The notes below the pieces were generated by a model. The model saw nothing but the letters and a program-made list of their open reading frames with translations, searched no databases and had not been told where the DNA came from. A program made the position numbers and the translations under genes. Shown here piece by piece: positions 1-5,465 of a stretch of 6,353 nucleotides of DNA (its first letter is position 1; each line of letters begins with the position of its first letter). This stretch comes from Comamonadaceae bacterium (GTDB lineage: Bacteria > Pseudomonadota > Gammaproteobacteria > Burkholderiales > Burkholderiaceae_C). The DNA is taken from the NCBI GenBank assembly GCA_947372005.1, contig CANBRV010000133.1, forward strand, positions 1 to 6,353. Reading direction: 5' to 3'.

Positions 1-30
1 ACTGGCTATGGCTTGGCGACGAGAAATCAT
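1..30 (-). CDS. 5' end of a probable Tat-exported protein (truncated by window edge)
   Basis: An ATG at 30-28 opens a frame reading MISRRQAIAS before the window ends. The start overlaps the TGA stop of the SnoaL-like gene in an ATGA arrangement, the same coupling seen at 647-650. A good Shine-Dalgarno (GGGGAG, minus strand, 44-39) lies 8 bases upstream, which supports real initiation here. Residues S3-R4-R5 look like the start of a twin-arginine signal, so the product is probably exported through Tat or Sec. It is the next gene of the dioxygenase operon. Its function cannot be read from ten codons. Solute-binding proteins and periplasmic enzymes with such starts are common beside catabolic genes, but that is only a guess. 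Confidence 0.55.
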   Translation of the reverse strand, partial: MISRRQAIAS

Positions 31-650
31 CGTACCAACTCCCCACCTGCCAACCACGCCGCGCCGCGTTGATAGAGGCTTTGCACCGCATCGCCCTTGA
101 GCATCGGCATATCCATCTTCACCGTGTAGCCGATATGGGTTTGGATGTAAGCGAGGTGGCGATAGCCTTCTGGGAATGTGGCTAGCTTTTCTTTATCTAG
201 TTTGACAACGGCGCTGGAATCAACAGGATCAATGCGATCTTTTTCGTAAATTGGTTGGCGGTGCAGCAGCTTCCATTCCTCATTTTCTTTAACGACAAAA
301 TCGTAGAAGCGACCTGTACAAACCACATCACAGAGAACGGGTCCATCTGCCCCCTCGACCATGCCGCGCTGGGATATCGTCATCTTGGTTTGCGCAATCG
401 CGCGTGTACCGTCTGCGGATAGATCGATTGCCGAACCGCCTAAAAAGTGCAGGATGCTCACGCCTTTTGCCCAGCCTTCTTGCGTCACGCGGATGAACTC
501 TTTGAATGGTCCCTGAAACCACGTTGCCATCATCACGCCGTCTGTATGCCATACCGTGGCAAAGCGCCCCCAGTCACCTGCATCGCGCCACACTGCCCAG
601 CGCTCCACCATATGGCGGATAAGTAGTTCGTCTTGCAATTGTAGGTTCAT
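27..650 (-). CDS. SnoaL/NTF2-like fold protein, catabolic operon partner
   Basis: The 207-residue product has an N-terminal SnoaL-like (NTF2-fold) domain, roughly residues 5-132. It opens with the usual helix (ELLIRHMVERWAVWRDAGDW), followed by the 'FATVWHTDGVMMATW' strand region and a closing 'EEWKLLHRQPIYEKD' segment. A C-terminal extension (about 140-207) follows that is not part of the minimal fold. This fold occurs in ring-hydroxylating dioxygenase small subunits, scytalone dehydratase and many small isomerases or hydratases; which chemistry applies here cannot be told. The ATG at 650-648 overlaps the TGA of the dioxygenase gene by 4 bases and has no Shine-Dalgarno of its own, so translation is probably coupled. 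Its own stop overlaps the start of the next gene. A role in the same aromatic pathway is inferred from operon position. No signal peptide is visible, so it is probably cytoplasmic. Confidence 0.8.
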   Translation of the reverse strand: MNLQLQDELLIRHMVERWAVWRDAGDWGRFATVWHTDGVMMATWFQGPFKEFIRVTQEGWAKGVSILHFLGGSAIDLSADGTRAIAQTKMTISQRGMVEGADGPVLCDVVCTGRFYDFVVKENEEWKLLHRQPIYEKDRIDPVDSSAVVKLDKEKLATFPEGYRHLAYIQTHIGYTVKMDMPMLKGDAVQSLYQRGAAWLAGGELVR

Positions 651-1486
651 GATTTTTTAGCTATCGGATTTAAAACAAAGTCGTAGTTCATGGTGTACGT
701 GCCATCCGCTTGCTGTGGCCAATCGGCAATCAAGGTTTGGCGAACGCCAAATACGGCATCCGAGTCTAAATATTGATCGTCCGCACGAAACACATGCGTA
801 ATCAAGCGCTCATAGCCTGGCGCTTCCACCATGAAATGCAGATGCGCTGGCCGCCACGGATGGCGGCTGGTGGCTTTTAAAAAGTCGCCTGTCGGACCAT
901 CGGTAGGAATAGGGTAAGCCTCGGCCACAATGGTCTTAAAGTGATAGCCACCATTTGCGTCGCTAGTCAAAATGCCGCGAGCCTGAATGCGATCTGGGCT
1001 GACGTATTGCACGTCGTACAGCCCGTCTTCGTCCGCTTGCCAAACGTTGATTTTTGCGCCAGGAATCGTCTCTCCCGTCAAACTCAAAATACGCCCAGAA
1101 ACCAAGCAGGGCGTGCCTTTCGCACCGTTAGCAACGTCAGCCCCTAGCTCATACTGCGGCGCTTCTTCTAAAAAGAAAGGACCAAATACCGTGGGTTCGG
1201 TACAACCCGCAGGTTTATCGTGATTGAGCGCGATGGTCAGCATAGATAAGCCCAGCACATCAGACAGCAAAATAAATTCTTGCCGCTTGGCATCACACAT
1301 TTGCCCTGTTTTGGTTAAAAACTGAATACCTTGCATCCATTCTTCTTCGGTTAGTTTCACCTCGCGTGCAAAGTCGTGCAGATGCGTGACGAGCGAGGTC
1401 ACAATTTCTTTGGTGCGCGGGTTAGGCGTATTGGCAATGCGTTCTAAAACGGCTTGGGTAATGGTGTCTTGGTTGAGGTTGCGCAT
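647..1486 (-). CDS. Intradiol ring-cleavage dioxygenase, probable hydroxyquinol 1,2-dioxygenase
   Basis: This 279-residue protein is a non-haem Fe(III) intradiol dioxygenase. It has the N-terminal helical linker/dimerisation domain (about 1-95) and then the beta-sandwich catalytic domain (about 98-275). The four expected iron ligands are visible: Y157 (GLYD), Y191 (AYPIP), H215 and H217 (RPAHLHF). The last three are spaced as in catechol 1,2-dioxygenases. The segments TEPTVFGPFF, YPIPTDGPTGDFL, RHPWRPAHLHFM and YLDSDAVFGV resemble the hydroxyquinol 1,2-dioxygenase branch. The predicted reaction is hydroxyquinol + O2 to maleylacetate. The maleylacetate reductase at the right end of the window is the logical next enzyme and supports this over plain catechol cleavage; chlorocatechol activity cannot be excluded. 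It is cytoplasmic. The gene starts 12 bases after the amidohydrolase stop, has no clear Shine-Dalgarno, and overlaps the next gene by 4 bases. Confidence 0.9.
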   Translation of the reverse strand: MRNLNQDTITQAVLERIANTPNPRTKEIVTSLVTHLHDFAREVKLTEEEWMQGIQFLTKTGQMCDAKRQEFILLSDVLGLSMLTIALNHDKPAGCTEPTVFGPFFLEEAPQYELGADVANGAKGTPCLVSGRILSLTGETIPGAKINVWQADEDGLYDVQYVSPDRIQARGILTSDANGGYHFKTIVAEAYPIPTDGPTGDFLKATSRHPWRPAHLHFMVEAPGYERLITHVFRADDQYLDSDAVFGVRQTLIADWPQQADGTYTMNYDFVLNPIAKKS

Positions 1487-1498
1487 GAGTGAGCAGGA

Positions 1499-2554
1499 TT
1501 AAATAGTGGAATTGAATTGTGGCAGTAATCTGAGTGCATTGTCTCGCTCAATCGCACGTAGGTCGTTGGCTGAAAAGCCATAGTCGATCAGTCCCGTGAC
1601 GTTATCGAAGCCCGTGCGGTAAGGGTAATCGGAGCCGAGCAAAATTTGCGATACATCCACCAGCTTGGTCAGTGATGCCAGCGCCCCTGGATGCGCCGTC
1701 CACGCGGTGTCGTAGAAAAAGCGCTTCAATTCAAACAACACGCCACGCGGCACACGCGGTGCCAGTTTCGGGTCTTGAATCGGCAGCTTGACCAGTCGTT
1801 CGACCAAAAACGGAAGTGAGCCACCTGCGTGCGAAAAGATGAACTTCAAATCGGGGCAACGTGCTGCCGTGCCCGAAAACACAATGTCGGTGATGGTGCG
1901 CGTGGTGTCTGTACCAAACTCAATTACAGTCGCTGGGATCTCGGGAGTGAGGATGTTGCGGCAGCAGTTGGCCGCCGTGGGGTGTGTGTACAAAACCGCT
2001 TTGCGGCGATTCAGCTCATCCATGATGGGCGCAAAGCTAGCGTGGCCTAACCACTTGTCGCCGTAGCTAGTGAGTAGCCCAATGCCATCGGCTTTCAGGA
2101 CATCCAGCGCATATTCAATCTCGCGCAGTGCTTCATCCGTGTTTTGCATCGGTAACATGGCGAAGTTGCCAAATCTGCCTTTGTTGCTTTGCGTCAGTTT
2201 TGTCACCCATTCGTTGCTCTCACGCGCCATGCGCTTGGCATTGGCTGCATCCGTAAAGCTGACTTGAGGCGTGGTGACGGACAGCATCGATGTCGCGATG
2301 CCCGCTTTGTCCATATCGTCCAAGGTTTTAGCCACCGACCAATTGCGCACAATCGGCGGCGCTTGATTCGCTTTGGCTAGCTCCGCCACGTAAGCAGGCG
2401 AGAAGACGTGATGGTGAATGTCGATGCGGTCAGTGCGGGAAGCCACGGTAGGCGTGGCGCAACCTGGTATCAAGGTGCTTGCACCAGCAGCCATAAGGCC
2501 GGTGAGAAAGCCGCGCCGAGAGGGCCGACAAGAGCAGTTGTGTAGCGTATTCAT
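1499..2554 (-). CDS. Exported amidohydrolase-family (ACMSD/resorcylate decarboxylase-like) protein
   Basis: This 351-residue protein is a TIM-barrel metal-dependent hydrolase of the amidohydrolase-2 type. Visible metal or active-site positions are H47 and H49 (DIHHHVFSP), H191 (YTHP), H242 (FSHAGGSLPF) and D309 (LLGSDYPY). The family includes aminocarboxymuconate-semialdehyde decarboxylase and gamma-resorcylate decarboxylase as well as true hydrolases. The N-terminus has a twin-arginine motif (SRRGFLTG, 12-19), a hydrophobic stretch and I29-P30-G31-C32, which could be a lipoprotein cleavage site. Export, possibly with membrane anchoring, is therefore likely and is odd for a pathway normally run in the cytoplasm. 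It is the first visible gene of the minus-strand operon, 12 bases ahead of the dioxygenase, and divergent from the hydrolase at 2663. A role in making or releasing the aromatic substrate is inferred; the actual substrate is unknown. The ATG at 2554 is chosen because it retains the Tat n-region, although the Shine-Dalgarno is weak. Confidence 0.82.
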   Translation of the reverse strand: MNTLHNCSCRPSRRGFLTGLMAAGASTLIPGCATPTVASRTDRIDIHHHVFSPAYVAELAKANQAPPIVRNWSVAKTLDDMDKAGIATSMLSVTTPQVSFTDAANAKRMARESNEWVTKLTQSNKGRFGNFAMLPMQNTDEALREIEYALDVLKADGIGLLTSYGDKWLGHASFAPIMDELNRRKAVLYTHPTAANCCRNILTPEIPATVIEFGTDTTRTITDIVFSGTAARCPDLKFIFSHAGGSLPFLVERLVKLPIQDPKLAPRVPRGVLFELKRFFYDTAWTAHPGALASLTKLVDVSQILLGSDYPYRTGFDNVTGLIDYGFSANDLRAIERDNALRLLPQFNSTI

Positions 2555-2591
2555 GCTTGCATTGTGCTGTCATCCACGCGTCACACCACCC

Positions 2592-2597
2592 TATAAA
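2592..2597 (+). promoter_or_regulatory. Candidate -10 element for the plus-strand hydrolase gene
   Basis: TATAAA lies in the 108-base divergent gap and matches the sigma-70 -10 consensus at five of six positions. No good -35 is found at the right distance: the sequence 17 bases upstream, GTCATC, is poor. If used, it would give a leader of roughly 60 bases before the ATG at 2663. The call rests on one hexamer and is weak. Confidence 0.25.
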
Positions 2598-2610
2598 CCC
2601 TGATGCCAAG

Positions 2611-2620
2611 CGCCTAGGCG
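2611..2620. promoter_or_regulatory. Perfect 10-bp palindrome in divergent gap, candidate operator
   Basis: CGCCTAGGCG is its own reverse complement and sits near the middle of the 108-base gap between the divergent amidohydrolase and UPF0173-type hydrolase genes. It lies just downstream of the candidate TATAAA for the plus-strand gene, so a bound protein could block that promoter or control both directions. No regulator gene is in the window. It could also be chance. Confidence 0.25.
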
Positions 2621-2650
2621 ACAGCCACAATGGAGACTTCATTTTTTTAT

Positions 2651-2656
2651 GGGAGA
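2651..2656 (+). promoter_or_regulatory. Ribosome binding site that fixes the start at 2663
   Basis: GGGAGA lies 6 bases before the ATG at 2663. The in-frame upstream ATG at 2630 has no comparable Shine-Dalgarno, and using it would put eleven extra residues, including several aromatic ones, ahead of the basic n-region of the signal peptide. The start at 2663 is therefore preferred. Confidence 0.75.
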
Positions 2657-2662
2657 TACACC

Positions 2663-3505
2663 ATGCAACGCAAGCATTTCATCAAATCTCTGGCTGGAGT
2701 AGCCGCCGCAGCCTTGCTAACAAGCCTTGGCGGATCAGCTTTTGCACAAGGAACGGGTAAGACTGAGTTGCTGTGGCTAGGCCAAGCATCCTTCAAACTC
2801 ACGACACCTGGCGGCAAGGTCATCATCATTGACCCATGGATTACGGGCGGCCCTAAAGCTCCAGCCGAGTACAAGGCCGATCTCTCAAAGTTAGGCAAAG
2901 TTGATGCAGTGTTTGTGACCCATGCCCACGTTGATCACATTGGAGACGCGCCAACTATTTCCAAGATGAACAACGCCATGTTCTACGGCCCGGCCGATAT
3001 GATGACCCCGCTAGTCACGTTGGGTGTGATGCCCGCCAATTTGACGCACCGTTTCAACAAAACGGGCTACGTGACACCTGTGCCAAACGTCAAAGTGACG
3101 GCGGTGGCAGCGGAGCATTCCTCACTTTATGTTTGGAAAAATCCAACGACCGATAAGAATGAATCGCATCCTGCAGGCGAAGCGGTGGGCTACATCTTCC
3201 AAATGGAAAACGGCTTCAAAATTTGGCACATGGGTGATACGGGATTGTTTGGCGACATGAAATTTATTGCCGAGCACTACAAGCCTGATCTAGTTTTGAT
3301 TCCAATCGGCGGCAACTTCACCATGGACCCTGTGGACGCAGCCTTCGCTATCAAAACTTGGATTAAGCCAAAGATGGTGATGCCGATTCACTACAACTCC
3401 AACCCGATTGCCAAAGGCACGCTCGCAGAGTTTGAAGCCGCTATGAAGGGCAGCAAAGGCATCAAAATTGTGGCGCCTAAAGAGGGCGAGTCGGTTCAGT
3501 TTTAA
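2663..3505 (+). CDS. Exported metallo-beta-lactamase-fold hydrolase, UPF0173 type
   Basis: From the ATG at 2663 the product has 280 residues. It carries a cleavable signal peptide (basic RKHFIK, hydrophobic core about 9-22, probable cleavage after A28 in SAFA-QG). The mature part is a metallo-beta-lactamase fold. The zinc motif is H87-x-H89-x-D91-H92 (THAHVDHIGD). Further ligand candidates are H152 (AEHSS), D192 (MGDTG) and H243 (PIHYN). The motif series WLGQASF, IIIDPWITGGP, HMGDTGLFGDM and PIHYNSNP matches the UPF0173/YtkL group of metal-dependent hydrolases, whose usual members are about 230 residues and lack a signal. The natural substrate of the group is unknown to me. Residues R3-K4-x-F6-I7-K8 also resemble a twin-arginine motif with the second Arg changed to Lys, so Tat export is possible. 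The gene is divergent from the amidohydrolase and convergent with the flavin-protein gene, sharing its stop bases. Confidence 0.88.
   Translation: MQRKHFIKSLAGVAAAALLTSLGGSAFAQGTGKTELLWLGQASFKLTTPGGKVIIIDPWITGGPKAPAEYKADLSKLGKVDAVFVTHAHVDHIGDAPTISKMNNAMFYGPADMMTPLVTLGVMPANLTHRFNKTGYVTPVPNVKVTAVAAEHSSLYVWKNPTTDKNESHPAGEAVGYIFQMENGFKIWHMGDTGLFGDMKFIAEHYKPDLVLIPIGGNFTMDPVDAAFAIKTWIKPKMVMPIHYNSNPIAKGTLAEFEAAMKGSKGIKIVAPKEGESVQF
3502..3505. other. Shared TTAA serving as stop codon on both strands
   Basis: The palindromic TTAA contains the plus-strand TAA (3503-3505) of the UPF0173-type gene and the minus-strand TAA (3504-3502) of the flavin-protein gene. The two convergent genes thus end on the same four bases with no space for a terminator between them. 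Confidence 0.9.
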
Positions 3506-3975
3506 GTTGACAGTGCAGCGCAAAAATCCTCTGCGCCCAGGGTTTTTGCCTGCGCAAAACCAGCCACAAATCGTGCCGAGGTAGGCGCAATCGCAAACAG
3601 CGAAAAATCCGCAAAGCCAAACAAATCAAGGCTTTGCGGGAAGCGCTCTACGTACACCGTTTTCGCTTCTTCATATTCAGAGCTAGCTTTATCCAATTGC
3701 GTTGCCACACCTTGAATCGTCACTCGCGCCGTAGCCTGCGCAGAGACATCAGGCGAGGGCGCCGCCATCACCATCAAGCTCACACGAGCGTTTTCCAGCA
3801 TGTGCTTGGTGTGCGCTGCCAGCGTACTCACGTGGATGATGAGCTTGCCGCCGTTCGGTTCAATCGCAAAAGGAACCATCGACACAAACGGCTCACCGCC
3901 TTGCACCGTGCCTAGTGCGGCGAGGTGCTGTGTGGTGATGAGGGTATGGAGGGATTGGGTTTGGTCGATGCTCAT
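3502..3975 (-). CDS. Pyridoxamine 5'-phosphate oxidase-like (HugZ-like) FMN-binding split-barrel protein
   Basis: The 157-residue product fits the FMN-binding split barrel of the pyridoxamine 5'-phosphate oxidase superfamily. Strands around LAALGTV and GEPFVSMVPFAIE (18-39) are followed by KLIIHVSTLAAHTKHMLEN (44-62), the usual flavin-phosphate and dimer region, and then ARVSLMV and ARVTIQGVA. The tail 'LFGFADFSLFAIAPTSARFVAGFAQA' (118-142) resembles the HugZ/haem-utilisation branch rather than true PdxH. Members bind FMN, F420 or haem; the substrate is not inferable here. No signal peptide is seen. The ATG at 3975 starts 12 bases after the stop of the HEPN-like gene on the same strand, so read-through is possible, but its base composition matches the catabolic genes rather than the AT-rich pair. 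The Shine-Dalgarno is weak, and the start codon lies in a small inverted repeat. Confidence 0.8.
   Translation of the reverse strand: MSIDQTQSLHTLITTQHLAALGTVQGGEPFVSMVPFAIEPNGGKLIIHVSTLAAHTKHMLENARVSLMVMAAPSPDVSAQATARVTIQGVATQLDKASSEYEEAKTVYVERFPQSLDLFGFADFSLFAIAPTSARFVAGFAQAKTLGAEDFCAALST
3520..3549. terminator. Possible terminator hairpin for the plus-strand hydrolase gene, inside the opposite CDS
   Basis: GCAAAAATCCT (3520-3530) pairs with AGGGTTTTTGC (3539-3549) through 11 positions with one T-G wobble and an 8-base loop. The plus strand reads as A5, a short CCT/AGG core and then T5, about 15 bases after the TAA at 3505. The GC part of the stem is short, so it may be weak. Because the other strand also carries A5 and T5, it could act in both directions. 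It lies within codons near the end of the minus-strand flavin-protein gene. Confidence 0.35.
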
Positions 3976-3991
3976 GATAAATTTCTATCAT
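3974..3991. repeat. 6-bp inverted repeat at the HEPN-like stop / flavin-protein start
   Basis: ATGATA (3974-3979) and TATCAT (3986-3991) are exact reverse complements separated by 6 bases. In the minus-strand transcript the first arm holds the TGA stop of the HEPN-like gene and the second arm ends with the first bases of the flavin-protein ATG. The stem is AT-only and therefore weak. Confidence 0.35.
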
Positions 3992-4575
3992 TTAAGTTTA
4001 TGTATCCATACTTTTAGTTCGCTTAAATTGGAGAAAGGATAGTCCTGCACATGAATATGAATGATATTTTTTGCTGCTCTATAAGTATTGCGTTGTAAGC
4101 CGTCATAACCAAATGCTTTCTCAGCGGCCTGTGCGACTGCGGCAACCCAATCGATGATGTAGATCACGTCTTGCTCTAATGTTGGTGACTTAATAGTTTC
4201 CCCCGTAAGTTGACCATGGATTAACTTATTGCGATATTTTTTTATTCGAGAAATTTCAGGCCACATTGTTTGATATCTCTCGCCAAGAATGGTTGGTATT
4301 GAGGGGATGCCCAGTTCTTCTATGGCGGAAATGAAGGTTTCGGGATAAAGACCTTTATGTCTGGCAAATGCAGAAATCACTTCATCGAGTGACGCTTCTG
4401 TGATATCTGGATGTTGGAATATAAAAAAACTAAAAAGCCTACGTAATTGTTTCTCGTACTTAATCCAGCTGAGTAAGAGTGCATCAACACGTCTAGTTTC
4501 GCCAGACCCTGCCCATATATCCTCAACAGTAGTAAATTCTGTTTTAAGGGCTTTGGGAATTAATAGCTTTTTCAT
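3988..4575 (-). CDS. HEPN-like protein with RX4H motif, putative RNase/toxin-type component
   Basis: This 195-residue, apparently all-helical protein is not one I recognise by name. Its clearest motif is R115-N116-K117-L118-I119-H120 in 'KKYRNKLIHGQ'. This matches the RX4-6H (often RNxxxH) active-site signature of HEPN domains, which are metal-independent RNases in many toxin-antitoxin and defence systems. A helix-rich segment precedes it (about 30-112, with basic patches KYEKQLRRL and RIKKYR), and a long helix follows (about 133-155), as expected for a HEPN bundle. No signal peptide or membrane segment is seen. The start at 4575 is limited by an in-frame stop four codons upstream; the Shine-Dalgarno is poor. 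The gene lies 55 bases after the GIY-YIG gene on the same strand, so co-transcription is likely. The DNA is much more AT-rich than the flanking catabolic genes. Catalytic activity is inferred; some HEPN proteins only bind. Confidence 0.6.
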   Translation of the reverse strand: MKKLLIPKALKTEFTTVEDIWAGSGETRRVDALLLSWIKYEKQLRRLFSFFIFQHPDITEASLDEVISAFARHKGLYPETFISAIEELGIPSIPTILGERYQTMWPEISRIKKYRNKLIHGQLTGETIKSPTLEQDVIYIIDWVAAVAQAAEKAFGYDGLQRNTYRAAKNIIHIHVQDYPFSNLSELKVWIHKLK

Positions 4576-4630
4576 ATATCTGGTTCAACTTTAAGCTCTG
4601 AAACATTTGATCAGATCGGCACTGAATATC

Positions 4631-5383
4631 TTACGTTAGCGTTTGTGGGTCATCTAAATCACTTAGAGATTTGAATCCATGTGATTCAAGAATTTCAGCC
4701 TCAGTTTCATGTAATTTTTCGTATGATTTTGAATGAAAAATCCCCTGTGTAAAAGATAAGGCGATGCCAATTAAAAATGAAATTGGAATAATTAGAAAAA
4801 CGACTATGACGCCAGAATATATTCCAGCAGTAATGATCCCCATACTAATATTGACATAAAAGACGGCTGCATAAATTGCAACTAAGAACGCTATTAAAAA
4901 AACTTTATTAAGCTTATCTATTCTTTTTTGAATTGGCTTTTGTTGCTCACTTATTTTTTGCAAGATAGGTGTTCGACGAAGCTCAAGTTTCTGTTGCATT
5001 GTCGCCAGACGCTCTCTTTCGGCTAATCTTCGCTTGGCTATTTCCTGACGATCATGAATCTTTCTTTCTTCCCTTTGTCGTGCCTGTTCAATCGGATTAG
5101 TCCCAAGACGCTGAAGCTCCTGCGAAATAGCCTGAACCGCTTCATCAGCAGTAAATCGTAGAAATTCTTGTCGATTCAGCCTATGCTTGCTGAATATTCG
5201 AAAAATTGATTGTTCAGTTGAATAGCCATCTACAACACGCCAGTAGTGATGAACTATCCATTGGCCAGGCACCCCAGTCGGCGCACTTAATTCTGCCGCC
5301 CTATCGTGCGGATCGCGCGTACTAAAACCAAATTTAACTAAGTTAGGTACATGTTCGTTGGTGAGTATATAGACACACTGCAT
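4631..5383 (-). CDS. Membrane-anchored GIY-YIG (T5orf172/MUG113-like) nuclease-domain protein
   Basis: The 250-residue product has three parts. Residues 1-90 form a GIY-YIG-type domain of the T5orf172/MUG113 kind. The first strand contains V4-Y5-I6, followed by K17-F18-G19 (the YIG position), R28 in DRAAEL, E57 as the candidate metal-binding Glu and E73-F74 (QEFLRF). The His often found a turn after the Glu appears as F61. Residues about 95-160 are highly charged and rich in Arg, Lys, Glu and Gln, and probably form a coiled coil. Two hydrophobic segments follow (about 161-178 and 183-211), then a short polar tail. A nuclease domain tethered to the inner membrane, most simply facing the cytoplasm, is unusual. 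The gene is AT-rich; a hand count of 4741-4800 gives 18 G/C of 60. It is the first gene of the AT-rich pair, with a candidate promoter upstream and no clear Shine-Dalgarno. Nuclease activity is inferred. Confidence 0.75.
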   Translation of the reverse strand: MQCVYILTNEHVPNLVKFGFSTRDPHDRAAELSAPTGVPGQWIVHHYWRVVDGYSTEQSIFRIFSKHRLNRQEFLRFTADEAVQAISQELQRLGTNPIEQARQREERKIHDRQEIAKRRLAERERLATMQQKLELRRTPILQKISEQQKPIQKRIDKLNKVFLIAFLVAIYAAVFYVNISMGIITAGIYSGVIVVFLIIPISFLIGIALSFTQGIFHSKSYEKLHETEAEILESHGFKSLSDLDDPQTLT

Positions 5384-5411
5384 ATTTTGTTGATGCTGTT
5401 CAGGATAGGCA

Positions 5412-5438
5412 AAAGAGCATCATATAGCGTGCTTTTTG
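5412..5438 (-). terminator. Weak possible terminator after maleylacetate reductase
   Basis: On the minus strand an A-run followed by GCA pairs with TGC plus a T-run (AAAAGCA, about 10 bases, then TGCTCTTTT), with one bulged C. It follows the reductase stop by about 30 bases and overlaps the candidate promoter. The GC part of the stem is only about two pairs, so this is a low-confidence call. Confidence 0.2.
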
Positions 5439-5449
5439 TGAGCATTCAA
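5419..5449 (-). promoter_or_regulatory. Candidate sigma-70 promoter for the GIY-YIG/HEPN-like pair
   Basis: On the minus strand TTGAAT (5449-5444) is a possible -35. It is followed after 17 bases by TATATG (5426-5421) or after 19 bases by TATGAT (5424-5419), which matches the -10 consensus at five of six positions. It lies in the 82-base gap between the maleylacetate reductase stop and the GIY-YIG start, leaving a leader of about 30 bases. The pair could therefore be transcribed independently of the catabolic gene upstream. Confidence 0.4.
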
Positions 5450-5465
5450 ATTCACTAAGAGCGAT

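Noticed and set aside
2418..2603. Small plus-strand frame covering the amidohydrolase N-terminus, and similar antisense frames elsewhere
   Set aside because: They lie opposite well-supported genes, have no recognisable motif or ribosome binding site, and look like composition-driven shadow frames.
2596..2612. Possible sigma-54 promoter (TGGCAT-N5-TTTAT on the minus strand) ahead of the amidohydrolase
   Set aside because: The -24 half is close to consensus, but the -12 half lacks the essential GC dinucleotide.
2630..2662. Upstream in-frame ATG for the UPF0173-type hydrolase
   Set aside because: It lacks a Shine-Dalgarno and would spoil the signal peptide; the ATG at 2663 has GGGAGA at proper spacing.
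4576..4630. Small inverted sequences (GATC-T-GATC and TTCA/TGAA) between the GIY-YIG and HEPN-like genes
   Set aside because: They are too short and imperfect to support a terminator, promoter or attachment site; no flanking direct repeats were found.
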